From positions 682,001 through 746,000 of the forward strand of contig CAWGMT010000013.1 of assembly GCA_963823675.1 (NCBI GenBank): a stretch of 64,000 bases of DNA, written 5' to 3'. A model generated the notes under the pieces. It ran no database searches, was not told where the DNA came from, and saw nothing but the letters and a program-made list of their open reading frames with translations. This document shows, piece by piece, positions 1 through 10,200 of this stretch. This stretch comes from CAWGMT01 sp963823675. Its GTDB lineage: Bacteria; Planctomycetota; Planctomycetia; Isosphaerales; Isosphaeraceae. Every line of letters starts with the position of its first letter. Position 1 is the first letter of the stretch. Made by a program: the position numbers and the translations under genes.

Positions 1-1005
1 TACGTGGTACTGGACGGCCGCAACTTCGGCGCCGGAATGCTCCACTGGCTCGTGGCGCGAACGCCCAATGAGCGTCGTCAGGTCGTCGCCGCGATCGGCC
101 CGCTCTGGTCGTGGCACGAGGTGTGGCTGGTCGCTTTCGGCGGCATCGTGCTCGCCGTATTCCCCAAGCTCCTGGCATCTGCCTTTGCCGGGTATTACCT
201 CGCGCTCTTCCTCATCTTGTGGTGCTTGATCTTGCGCGGCGTCTCGCTGGAAGTGGGCGGCCACATGAGCGACTGGATGTGGCAGGCGTTCTGGGATTTC
301 GTCTTCGTGCTCGCAAGTACGCTTCTGGCCGTCCTTTTCGGCGCCGCGGCGGGCAACCTGGCCCGCGGTGTTCCGCTTGCTTCCGACGGCACGTTCGGCA
401 TGGCCTTCTTCACTGATTTCACGCCACGTGGCGAAGTGGGGCTGCTCGACTGGTACACGGTATCGGTCGCGCTCTTCGCGGCCGTCGCGCTCGCGGCGCA
501 CGGTGCGACCTATCTGACAGTCAAGACGGAAGGGGGCGTGCACGACCGCAGCGAACGCTACGCGCGGGTACTCTGGGCCGCGGCCGCGCCGCTCTTGGTG
601 GTCATCACCGTCGAAACCGCCCAAGTGCGCCCCGACGTGATCGGGCACGCGATTCGCAACCCGTACTGTTGGCTCGGACTGCTCCGCGTCTTCACCGCAG
701 TGTTCGTGCTGGTTTCTGGGTTGGCAACGCGGCACGAAATGCTTGCGTTAATCGGTTCGAACCTGCTCTTTGCCGGCTTGCTGGCTACCCAGGCGGCGGC
801 GATTTTCCCGGTTGTCTTGCACTCGACGCTGGCGCTGGAAAACTCCCTCAAGGTATACGACGTCGCCGCCGGTCCCAGTTCGCTGGCCTACGCGGCGATC
901 TGGTGGCCGATCGGTTTCGCCCTGGGGGCCGCGTATTTCGTTTTCGTCTCGCGACGATATGCCGGCAAAGTCAGCGTCCAACGAGACAACCAAGGCTTCT
1001 ACTAA
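1..1005 (+). CDS. cydB: Cytochrome bd ubiquinol oxidase subunit II (CydB), 5' partial
   Basis: Membrane subunit of the cytochrome bd quinol oxidase, which passes electrons from quinol to oxygen in the cytoplasmic membrane. The reading frame is open from base 1, so the gene is cut by the window edge, but only about ten N-terminal residues seem missing: the first visible residues (YVVLDGRNFGAG) match the start of helix 1 of CydB. Family hallmarks are the ARTPNERRQV...GPLWSWHEVW segment and about eight hydrophobic segments over 334 residues. The partner cydA should lie just outside the window. The NADH dehydrogenase gene follows 43 bases downstream, giving a simple NADH-to-oxygen chain. Subunit II carries no haem ligands. 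Identification is firm. Confidence 0.93.
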   Translation, partial: YVVLDGRNFGAGMLHWLVARTPNERRQVVAAIGPLWSWHEVWLVAFGGIVLAVFPKLLASAFAGYYLALFLILWCLILRGVSLEVGGHMSDWMWQAFWDFVFVLASTLLAVLFGAAAGNLARGVPLASDGTFGMAFFTDFTPRGEVGLLDWYTVSVALFAAVALAAHGATYLTVKTEGGVHDRSERYARVLWAAAAPLLVVITVETAQVRPDVIGHAIRNPYCWLGLLRVFTAVFVLVSGLATRHEMLALIGSNLLFAGLLATQAAAIFPVVLHSTLALENSLKVYDVAAGPSSLAYAAIWWPIGFALGAAYFVFVSRRYAGKVSVQRDNQGFY

Positions 1006-1048
1006 ACGCGCTCACCAGCAGGGCCCACCAACTTCGGAGGAACTGACC

Positions 1049-2419
1049 ATGGATTCCAGTTCTGCAACCACGGCACGCGACCCGCGAATCATCATCGTAG
1101 GCGGGGGCTTCGGCGGTCTCGCGACAGCCCGGGCTCTGAAGAAGGCTTCGGCACGCGTGCTCCTCATTGACAAGACCAATCACCACCTCTTCCAGCCGCT
1201 CCTCTATCAGGTTGCCACCTCCGTCCTGGCACCCGAGCACATTGGGGCGCCGATCCGCCACGTGCTGCGCAAGCAGGCCAACGTCACCGTGCTGCAGGCC
1301 ACTGTCACCGGAGTGGATGTTGGAAAAAATGTGTGCTTCGTGGACAGTCTGCCGCTTCCCCTGCCATACGACTACCTTGTTCTCGCGACCGGTGTTCACC
1401 ACAGCTACTTTGGACATGACGAATATGCAGCGTATGCCCCGGGGCTGAAAACCCTCACCGACGCCGTTCTGCTCCGCAACAAGATCCTGGGAGCGTTCGA
1501 GGCCTGCGAGCGGACGCCCGCCCCCCAAGACCATCCCGAGTTGTTGACGTTCGTCATCGTGGGCGGCGGTCCCACGGGCGTGGAACTAGCCGGGGCGATC
1601 GCGGAGTTGGCGCGTCAAACTCTGGCCACCGAGTTCCGCCGGTTCGACCCGGTCGCGCTCAAACTCATCCTCGTGGAGGCGGGCCCCCGCATTCTGCCTT
1701 CGTTCGACGAATCGCTGGCGGCAGCCGCGACTGCCGAGCTCCTGAAGCTGGGGGTAGAAGTCCGCACGGGTGCCGCGGTCGAAAAGGTAGATGCGGAAGG
1801 GGTGATCGTGCGGGGAGAACGGATCCGGACCAGCAACGTTTTCTGGGCGGCAGGTGTGAGGGGTTCTCCGGCAGCGCAATGGTTGGGTGCGGAGGCGGAC
1901 CGAGCAGGCCGCGTCAAGGTGCTGGCCGACTGCTCCGTCCCGTCTCACCCGGAAATCTTCGTCGTGGGAGACACGGCTTGCCTGGAGGAGGGCGGCAAGC
2001 CTCTCCCGGGAGTTGCCCAGGTCGCGATCCAACAAGGCCGCTACGTCGGTCGCCTGATTGCGGGCCGGCTGAAGGGGCAACCCGCCCCGCCCGCATTCAA
2101 GTACTTTAACAAGGGGAACCTGGCCACTGTCGGCCGCAATTTCGCAGTCATGGAGGCCTTCCGCATCCGCACCGCCGGCTTGTCCGCCAAGATGGTGTGG
2201 GCCTTCGTTCACATTCAGTTCCTGGTTCTGACGAGCAGCCGAATCGGGACGCTGTACCGGTGGTCGTGGAAACTCCTGACCCGCCAGCGGCTCGCGCGGC
2301 TCATCATCGAGCCGGAGCCTATGCAGGGCGCCGTCCAGGCGACCCAGCATGACGGTCAGCGAACCAACGGGGAGCCTGAGAGGTCAAGGTCAAATATGAT
2401 CGCACGGGGAACAGCCTGA
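1049..2419 (+). CDS. ndh: Type II NADH:quinone oxidoreductase (NDH-2)
   Basis: Single-subunit, non-proton-pumping NADH dehydrogenase that reduces quinone at the inner face of the membrane. The start is ATG 1049, preceded by GGAGGAA at about 1036; the frame is open further upstream but that part overlaps cydB. The 456-residue product has the FAD-binding motif GGGFGG at residues 18-23, the NADH-binding VGGGPTGVEL at 171-180, the GDTA FAD motif at 307-310 and the quinone-site AQVAIQQG at 323-330. The C-terminal third contains the amphipathic membrane-contact region of the family. Placement directly after cydB suggests co-transcription and a short aerobic chain. No frameshift is seen. Confidence 0.93.
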   Translation: MDSSSATTARDPRIIIVGGGFGGLATARALKKASARVLLIDKTNHHLFQPLLYQVATSVLAPEHIGAPIRHVLRKQANVTVLQATVTGVDVGKNVCFVDSLPLPLPYDYLVLATGVHHSYFGHDEYAAYAPGLKTLTDAVLLRNKILGAFEACERTPAPQDHPELLTFVIVGGGPTGVELAGAIAELARQTLATEFRRFDPVALKLILVEAGPRILPSFDESLAAAATAELLKLGVEVRTGAAVEKVDAEGVIVRGERIRTSNVFWAAGVRGSPAAQWLGAEADRAGRVKVLADCSVPSHPEIFVVGDTACLEEGGKPLPGVAQVAIQQGRYVGRLIAGRLKGQPAPPAFKYFNKGNLATVGRNFAVMEAFRIRTAGLSAKMVWAFVHIQFLVLTSSRIGTLYRWSWKLLTRQRLARLIIEPEPMQGAVQATQHDGQRTNGEPERSRSNMIARGTA

Positions 2420-2773
2420 TGACCCGGATTTCCCAGAAAGTCCCCGCGGCGGGCGTCGAGATCGACCGCCGAAAGTTCGTTTAGGTCGATGGTTACCCTC
2501 GCGGAGCATCATTGACGGTCGCACGTTCGGGTTTTGCAAGTTGGAGTGGCGTCAGCCCCTGCGCCTGCATCTGGCGGACGAAGTCCGTGAACTCGCCTCC
2601 GTGACGCGCATTTCTACGGAACAGGAGCGGGTCATCAAGAAACTCGACAATCGCGTGCGACAAGCGCCGAATGATTGTTGTCGTGGATACCGGGAGGCGC
2701 AACATTACCTCGACACAATTTTGATCGTGGAGTGGACTCGCACGAAGAGCGCGCCACTCGTTAAGATGGTCTG
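2420..2773 (+). other. Intergenic stretch, no gene recognised
   Basis: This 354-base stretch between ndh and the MazG-like gene has short open frames on both strands (77 codons forward, 105 reverse) with no recognisable family, no good ribosome binding site and unlikely composition. I see no convincing gene; it probably holds the promoter of the next gene. Confidence 0.4.
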
Positions 2774-3103
2774 ATGAGCATAGATACTCAGTCCGCCGGC
2801 AGCTTGACACTTACGGGGCTGCAACGGATGATCTTACAAATGTACGGCGAGAGGGACGCGGCCCGGGGCGATGCGGCCACGTTCCTCTGGCTGACCGAGG
2901 AATTTGGCGAGCTGGCCACTGCGCTGCGATCGGGAACGCATGAGGAGCTGGCCGCGGAAATGGCTGACGTGCTCGCCTGGCTGGCCACGCTGGCGAATAT
3001 TCGCGGCGTCGAACTCGAAGAGGCCGTCCTGCGTAAGTATGGTCGTGCCTGTCCGGGTTGCCAGGCCGTCCCGTGTGTCTGCGACCCGACCGAGAAGCCT
3101 TGA
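2774..3103 (+). CDS. MazG-like nucleotide pyrophosphohydrolase
   Basis: A 109-residue protein with the all-alpha NTP pyrophosphohydrolase fold. The metal-binding acidic pattern is visible as EEFGELATAL (about residues 41-50) and EMADVLAWLA (about 64-73), the EExxE...ExxD signature of MazG/dUTPase-like enzymes. A cysteine-rich tail follows (CPGCQAVPCVC, near residues 92-104), a possible zinc site that is uncommon for the family but is seen in some short MazG-like proteins. Such enzymes hydrolyse non-canonical or excess NTPs to NMP and pyrophosphate in the cytoplasm. The neighbours give no functional hint. Substrate is unknown. Confidence 0.8.
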   Translation: MSIDTQSAGSLTLTGLQRMILQMYGERDAARGDAATFLWLTEEFGELATALRSGTHEELAAEMADVLAWLATLANIRGVELEEAVLRKYGRACPGCQAVPCVCDPTEKP

Positions 3104-3217
3104 CCGCTCTGGTGCCGCGGGCCCCGGGGCAAATGACGATCGCGGCGGTTCCGGGGCCACGCGGAGAGGCGGGGTTCCGGGTCGGCAATATCCCTCATAC
3201 GATGACACCTACCGGCC

Positions 3218-5550
3218 ATGAATCAATCCACCGGCTTGAAGCGTCCAGCGCGGCAGAACCGGCCGCGCTCGGTGTGGCAGTGCTTTCTGGTAATCACAGC
3301 GGCCCTCGTCGTCTGTGATCGGGCGGCTCCGACCGTTCGGGCGCAACGAGCCGCGCGGGGGATCGAGGTCGAGAACATCCGGGTGGGGTTCGACTCGTCG
3401 CTCTCGGTCAAAGGCGCTTCCAATTCCTTCAAGATCGGCACGTGGACGCCCGTTTGGGTGCAACTCCGGGCTGGTAATGAGCGCTTCAAGGGAACGATGC
3501 ATCTGGTGGTCGGCGACGACGACGGCACGCCCACGTCCTTTCAGGTTCCGGTCGAAGTGGGAGCCAATCAGAGCGAGCGTTTCACCGCTTATGCCCGTCC
3601 CGGCTCGCGCGACCCGGAGTTCACGATCCGGTTGGACGATGAAAAGGGCCGCCGGGTCGCGAATGTCTCGGAGGCCGTGATGATGCGCGATCCGCCGGTC
3701 GCGAACATGCCCGACGAGACCGTGATCTTAAGCCTGGGGCGGCCGCAAGGGTTGGACGCCATCGTTGGACTGCCGGGGTTCAAAAGCGGCGGCGCGGCCA
3801 CCGACCGTAGTGCGGGTGAAGAGATCGTGACGGCCCGGATCGATGTCCAGGGTGGTGGCATGATGCCGGGTCGTTGGTACGGGTATGACGCGGCCCACGT
3901 CATCGTGGTTGATACCAGCGACCGGGAGGTTCTGGCCGCGCTTGATAACCTCCGCGGCAAGCCGCTGGTGGATTGGGTCGCGCGGGGCGGCCATCTCGTG
4001 GTCTCGGTCGGCTCTAACTGGCAGGTGGTGCGGGACAGCGTTCTCGGGACCAATTCTTCCCGGAGAGCCGACGGGACGCGAGCGGGTCACCTCGCTCGAC
4101 GCTCTCGAAACGTTCGCGGGCTCCCACAAGCCGATCACGCCGCCGGGCGCGCCCGCGGTCCAGGTCACCAAATTCGAAGGAATCGACGAACGCGGGGGAA
4201 GCGTGCTGAGCGTGACAGCAAACCTCCCGCTCGTCATTCGCGGCCCCCATGGTTTCGGTCGTGTGACCGTCATCGCAATCGACGTGGATCAGAAGCCGTT
4301 TTCGGCATGGCCCGACCGCGCACTTTTCTGGGCCCGGGCCCTCGACCTGCGACCTCAGCGCGCGGACCAGACCAATAGCCCGGGCAACCTTGGGGGCGGC
4401 TCGAGGTTTTACCAGTCGGGCGTCTCCGACCTGTCGAGCCAGCTTCGCATCGCGCTCGAGCAGTTTCCCGGCGTGAGGTTGATTCCATTCGGATGGGTGG
4501 CTTTCTTCATTTTCCTTTACATCCTCTTGATCGGGCCGGGAGATTACTTCTTCCTCAAGAAAGTCTTGAAACGCATGGAGCTGACCTGGATCACGTTTCC
4601 CACCATCGTGGTGACGGTCAGCCTGGTCGCGTACTATGCCGCTTACTTGCTCAAGGGCAATGATCTTCTGGTCAACAAGGTCGATATCGTGGATATCGAC
4701 CAACCCGCGGGACTCATGCGGGGCGGGACCTGGGTCAGCCTCTTCAGCCCGCAGAATCGGGATTATGGCATTCGCGCCGTGCCCCTGCCGCTCGATCGCG
4801 ACCCGACACCGGACACCGGACCAGCCGCCGAGCCACCCCGGCGCCCGCGGGTACGGAGGTCCTGACGAGCTGGTTCAGCTCGCCCGAGGACCAGTTCGGT
4901 GCCATGGGAAACTCGGGCCGGCGGTTCAGCTTCGTCGGAGACGGCTATGCTTACCAGCCCGTCGGAGGCGTGGAACGGCTCGAAAACGTCCGGATCCCGA
5001 TCTGGAGCACCAAGTGCTTGAGCAGTCGATGGTTCGGTCCGGCCGCCCCGCTCTTGGGCTCGGACTTGAGACCCGCGGGGACCGATCGTCTGGCAGGTAC
5101 CGTGACGAACAATATGACGGTGCCCCTCGAGGACGCGATTCTGGCCTTCGGCAAGCAAGTCTACCTTATCGGGACCATCGCTCCAGGGGCGACGGTCAAG
5201 GTCGAGCTCAAGAGCGACCGCAATCTGTCGGGATATCTCAAGGACAAGCAGCCGACCTACATGTCCGACCGGTTTTCCAACCCCGACGCTCGAATCAGCC
5301 GGGCTGATTTGATGCTGGCGGTCATGTTCCACGACAGTGAATCGACGCTGGCGAGTGAGCGCGTCCTGGCCAACGATCCGCTGCACGACCTGGACTTGAC
5401 GGGACAGTTGGCGTTGAAACGGCCGATGCTCGTGGCCCGGGTCGATCGACCCGGCGCGCGCCTGGTCCTCGACGCGCCCCGCGCCGCGCCAAGATCGACC
5501 AGTTGACGGTGGTCCGCGTCATCTTGCCGCTCAAACGGACCAAATCCTAG
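3218..5550 (+). CDS. Large exported/membrane protein of unknown function (three frameshifts)
   Basis: Three consecutive open frames read as one protein of about 775 residues. Breaks are near 4050-4065 (frame 2 to 3), 4830-4845 (3 to 2) and 5480-5490 (2 to 1), and the last segment ends at TAG 5548-5550. The N-terminus has a signal-like hydrophobic stretch (VWQCFLVITAALVV), then a beta-rich region. A DxxDREVLAALDNLRG...WVARGGHLVVSVG segment resembles glutamine-amidotransferase-like/DUF4350-type domains. Two hydrophobic helices lie in the middle (near 4485-4660) and a beta-rich C-terminal domain follows. The start ATG 3218 lies 115 bases after the MazG gene. The ABC ATPase gene follows, so a membrane or secretion partner role is possible, but no function can be assigned. 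The breaks fall in G/C runs, which suggests sequence errors. Confidence 0.6.
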
Positions 5551-5583
5551 TTCGTACCTTTTTAGTGTTGCGCTGTTTCGACC

Positions 5584-5628
5584 GCCCCGAAGGGGCAACG
5601 ACATATCAGCCCAGGGCAACGCCCTGGG
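5584..5628. repeat. Tandem pair of short hairpins in the intergenic space
   Basis: Two perfect hairpins lie back to back. The first is GCCCC-GAA-GGGGC (5584-5596). The second has arms CCCAGGGC (5610-5617) and GCCCTGGG (5621-5628) around a 3-base loop. They sit between the large membrane protein gene and the ABC ATPase start at 5646. No T-run follows, so this looks more like a REP-type intergenic repeat than an intrinsic terminator, although it could still affect transcript ends. Confidence 0.6.
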
Positions 5629-5645
5629 GAAGGAAGCGCACCGCG

Positions 5646-6570
5646 GTGATCGAAACCCATGATCTGACCAAAATGTACGGCGATCTCTACGCCCTCAACC
5701 GACTCAACCTGACGCTGCAACAAGGGGATGTCTACGGCTTCATCGGCCCCAATGGTGCGGGCAAGACGACGACGATGCGCATCCTGGCGACTCTCTTGAA
5801 CCCATCCTGGGGTGAGGCGACCGTCTGCGGCTATTCCATTTATAACGGCTCGAAAGAGATCCGGCGCGTCATCGGATACATGCCCGACTTCTTCGGCGTC
5901 TATGACGATATGAAGGTGATCGAATACCTCGAGTTTTTCGCCTCGGCCTATCGAATCAAGGGGGCGGCGCGGCGGAAGATCTGCGAGGAAGTGCTCGAGC
6001 TGGTCGACTTGACCTACAAGCGCGACGCACTCGTAACCAGTCTGTCGCGCGGCATGACCCAGCGCCTGGGCCTGGCCCGGACTCTCTTGCATGATCCCCA
6101 GGTATTGCTCCTGGATGAACCGGCATCGGGGCTCGACCCCCGCGCGGATCGAGATGCGTGCCTTGCTCAAGGAGCTGCGCACCATGGGCAAGACCATCCT
6201 GGTATCCAGCCACATCCTTCCCGAGCTCGCCGACATCTGCAACAAGATCGGCATCATCGAGCAAGGTTGCCTCCTGGTCAACGGCGAAGTCACCGAGGTG
6301 ATGAAGCAAGTCCGCACCGACATCGTGCTCAACATTGCGGTCGCCGAGCGATTGACCGACGCCTCGAGCATGCTGGAAAACCAGCCCGAGGTCGAGAGCG
6401 TTCAGGAGAAGAACGGCGTTCTGGTCGTCAAGCTCAACGAGGGCATCAACCAGTACAGCTTCCTGGCGGGGCGGCTGATCGAGCAGGGCTACGATCTCAC
6501 ACTCTTCAAGGAAGACGAGATCAACCTCGAGACTGCGTTCATGCACTTGACCAAGGGGATCACGAGCTGA
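5646..6570 (+). CDS. ABC transporter ATP-binding protein (one frameshift)
   Basis: ATPase subunit of an ABC-2-type exporter or gliding-type system. The start is taken as GTG 5646, with GGAAGG about ten bases upstream; the frame is open earlier but runs through the hairpin repeat. Walker A is GPNGAGKTT, the Q-loop region is YMPDFFG, the signature is SLSRGMTQRL, Walker B is VLLLDEPASGLDP, and the H-loop is SSHI. The frame shifts near 6140-6150, just after the D-loop, inside a run of Cs; the second part supplies the rest of the domain and the usual C-terminal regulatory extension ending at 6570. No permease gene of the ABC-2 type follows, so the partner may be the preceding membrane protein (inference). 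Confidence 0.85.
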
Positions 6571-6739
6571 GGCATTGGGCCCTTACGCGCCATGCGCCGA
6601 CAGCGTTGCGTCGCTCTGTCTTCGCTCGGACATGGCGGCCTGACATCGCAGCGCGGTCCCTGCCTGTCTTGCCGCGAGCCGTTAATTTTTTCACGGTCCC
6701 ACTTGCATCGCGATCTGCTCGCGGCTAGACTGCCTATTC

Positions 6740-6754
6740 CGTTAAATCGTTAAC
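6740..6754. promoter_or_regulatory. Possible operator: directly repeated CGTTAA upstream of the BlaI-type gene
   Basis: The sequence CGTTAAATCGTTAAC carries two CGTTAA copies eight bases apart, about 20 bases before the repressor start, and a third copy lies near 6679. It could be a -10 region or the binding site for the adjacent BlaI-type regulator. It does not contain the TACA/TGTA pattern of classical Bla/Mec boxes, so the assignment is speculative. Confidence 0.2.
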
Positions 6755-6774
6755 ACGCGCGGAGTGTTTTCGCC

Positions 6775-7207
6775 ATGCCCCGTCCGCTATCCGAGACGTT
6801 GACCGAGCGCGAGTCGCAAATCATGCACGCTCTCTGGGAGTTGGGCGCGGCGACGGCCGACCAGGTTCCGGGAGTCGATTCCTGATCGGCTGCACGATTC
6901 GACGATCCGAACCATGTTGCGGATCCTGGAGCGGAAAGGTTACGTCCGCCATGAAGAGCGGCGTAAGGCGTATGTGTACACCGCGGCTGTTCCCCTTCAG
7001 AAGGTCCAGCGCCGGGTGCTTCAAGCGATTCTCACTCGGTTCTTCGGGGGCTCGGCCGAGGGCCTCGTGCTCCGATTGATCGAGGACGAGCGAATCACTC
7101 CGGAACAGCTCGCCGACCTGCGGCAGGCCGAGCGCCATCCGCACGCGACGTCGAAGCGTGGCCAACCGCGAACGAGAAAACAAAAGTCCAAAGGAGGTGC
7201 GCGATGA
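6775..7207 (+). CDS. BlaI/MecI-type winged-helix repressor (one frameshift)
   Basis: Penicillinase-repressor family transcriptional regulator. ATG 6775 opens MPRPLSETLTEREsqimhALWELG, the typical first helix. A one-base excess near 6866-6872 (an extra C in TTCCGGG) moves the reading to the frame of RLHDSTIRTMLRILERKGYV, the recognition helix and wing, followed by HEERRKAYVYTA. The C-terminal dimerisation helices (LTRFFGGSAEGLVLRLIEDE) end at 7207. The gene overlaps the start of the M56 metallopeptidase gene by four bases (ATGA), the standard arrangement of BlaI/BlaR1-like sensor pairs in which the membrane peptidase relieves repression. It probably autoregulates the pair. The single break is most likely a sequencing error. 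Confidence 0.85.
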
Positions 7208-10200
7208 GCATCGGCGTGATGGCAGCGGTTCGGCTCGGCTGGGCCGGCGCATGGGTGGCATTCGGCTTTGATGTGGCGGCGAAGGCGGCGCTCTTCGTGA
7301 TTCTCACCTTGGCGATTCACATCCTCTTGGGGCGACGGCGGCTTCTGGCCCGCGGAGCGCTCTGGAATGCCTGCCTGCTGGGGCTGCTCGTTCTCGCCGT
7401 CGCCGCGAGAGCCGTGCCTCGACTGGGGGTCAACGGCCCAGCATGGATCGGCCGAGCTCTGCCGATTGTCGAGGACGAGGCCGAGAGCTGGGATCAATCC
7501 CCAGCGGACGAGCGCCCGCTCAAACGAAACGAGCCAGCTCCGGCCTATCGCGACGAGACCGACGGCGGTACGCGCCCTCGGGACGCAGGACTCGCGGGCC
7601 GCGTCAATCGGTTCGGTAGCGGGTCCCTCGGAACCGATCCGGCATTCCCCGCGGGATTGGCCGCGCCTCGCGTCCCGCCTCATTCTCGAACCCTGGCCGA
7701 AGCAACAGCCGAGCAGCCTGGGCGTCCGGCGCGGCGATCAGAGCCGAGCTGGGCCAACGTCGTGTTGCTGATCTACCTCGGGGTCGCGGCGTTCCTCCTG
7801 GCCCGATTCGCTCTGGCACTGGTGGCGGTGCGGCGGCTGCGCTGCTCGGCTCGCGCCTCGTCGATCTTGAGAACATCTGGGGCAGCAGGCTGGAGCGTTG
7901 GCGAACCCGGCTAGAGATCGACCGCCCCGTGCTCCTGGCCGTCTCGGATCGAGTGGCCGTACCGATCGCCGCCGGCTGGCTGCGACCGCTGATTCTGCTT
8001 CCGGAGTCGATGGAACATTCGGCAAACCGCCGGCTCGTCAACGCAGTGCTCCTGCACGAGCTTTGTCATATCAAGCGCGGAGATTACATCTGGAACGTGG
8101 TGCACAAGGCCGTATCGATCGTCTACTGGCCCCATCCGCTGGTATGGCCGCTCGGACGAATCATTCGCCGCATGCGCGAGCAGGCGTGCGACGAGCTGTG
8201 CGTCCACGCCCTGAGAGGCCCGGCCGACTATCGCGCGGCCTTGCTCGAAGCGGCAGCCGGCCTGCTGGTACGCCGGCCGCCGCCAGGGATCGAGATCGGA
8301 ATGGCAATGGCGCGATCGACCCGGTTGGGCTGGCGCCTCCGCCGGATCGAACAGAGCCGCGGCCTGGACTGTTGCTTGCCGGGCGCTGGAGTCGCAGGGC
8401 CCTGCTCGCGAGCCTGACGCTGCTGGCGGTTTTTCTGGGCTCGATCGAGGCGAAACGATCGACGGCGCGGGGTGCTTTGACAGGCCCGATTGGCCAGACG
8501 CAGGATCAACCCGGCACCATGCCAGTCACGCAGGCAGTTCGGGCGCTCGCCGTCCTTCCGCCCGATGTGTCCCCCGCGGGGGTTGAGCTGACCGTGGTCG
8601 ACTCCCGGACTACAAAGCCGATCCCGGGCGCGACGGTCCGCAGATCGGTCAACGTCCGCTGGAAATACTTGACGACCGATGACCAGGGTCGCGTCCGGGT
8701 TCCGCGGTCCACGGAGCTTGGGCCGCAGCGCGTCATGATCGATGTCTGGAAGGACGGTTACATCCAGCAGCGATTTGGGTGGGGCTCCCACCAGAACGAC
8801 GGGCCGATCCCAGAGCGGTTCACGATCAAGCTCCTGCCAGGCGAAGTGACCTGGGGCGGAGTCGTCAACGATGAGGCCGGCAAGCCGATTTCCGGCGTGC
8901 TCGTCGAGCTCTGGGGCTACTTGAAGGAAGTGAAGGAGCCGCACGAGCTCTGCGTCCACGTCCGGTTCAACGACCGACGCACAAGGACAGTGGCGTAATA
9001 GCAGTCTGAGGGAAATGTCGTTCGTCAATCTCTACCTCATGCACCCCGAATTCCTGTCGGACGATGACTTTCATGCGCGGCGATTCGGCCAGCCGAGCGA
9101 TCGGGACAAAACGTCGTCTCCGGACATCGACCGGCTGCGGAAGCACACCGACGTCCAGGTGATGCAGCGCGGCGTCGAGCTCAGCGGACAAGTCGTCGAC
9201 GAAGCAGGCCGGCCAATCGCAGGTAGCGAAGTTTGCTGGTTTGAAGGTCAAAGTCAGCTCGGCCCAGACGCTCCCAAGGCGACGACCGCCGCCGATGGCG
9301 GCTTTCGGTTCGCTCACGTCCGTCCGGGCAAGGTGAGGGTTCTGGCCAAAGCCGCGAGGCATGCTCCGGGACTGGTCGTGGCCCAGGCCGCTGCCGGCGC
9401 TCGTACCGATCGAGCTCCGCTTGACTCCCGGACGGCCGCTCGCGGGCCGAGTCGTCGATCCGCAGGGAAAGCCGATCGAAGGGGCGTTCGTCAACGTCTA
9501 CCTGTCGCTCGCTTACCCGACCTCGGCAGCGACTCTCCGGACCGATCACGACGGTCGATTCCGTTCGGACGAAGCCCCGCCCGATGGCGTCATGCTCAAT
9601 GTCAGTCAGCTCGGGTACCTACCGATCCGGAACAGGAGCGTGGTGGCCGATGGCAAGGAGGTGAGCTTCACGTTGACCCCGTCGCTTCAGATCGCGGGCA
9701 GGGTGCGCGACGAGACTACCAAGAAGGCACCGAGCCAGCACGTCGAGGTCGAAACTGGGATCGTTGATCCCAAAACCGGTGAAGTCGCCAAGTGGGGCCG
9801 AGACGCCAGGACTTTTGTCAGTCAGGGACGGTTCCAGGCGCAACTCGACGCAACGCGATCGCCTGCCTACAAGCTGCGGATCACCGCGGTGGGTTATGAG
9901 CCGTTTGTCTCACGCAGTCTCGAAAGCCGCGAAGGCTATGTCAATCTCGACGTCAATTTGAAGAAGCTGACGGCCGCGGCAGGCGCCGGCACATCGGGCG
10001 TCGTTCGCGCTCCGGATGGCAAGCCGTTGGCGGGCGCGCAGGTCGTGGTGTCGCAGGGAGGCAGCGGCTCCGAATGGGGAAGTGTGGATTACTCGAGGCA
10101 AGATCGGCGGCGCCGATCAGCACTTGATCGCCACCACCGGCCGGGACGGAACGTTTTCGTTACCGCCCTTGGGCGAGAATTGCAGAGTGCTGGCTTTCAC

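Noticed and set aside
2541..2774. 77-codon frame before the MazG-like gene, with overlapping stop/start
   Set aside because: No family, weak start context, unlikely amino-acid composition.
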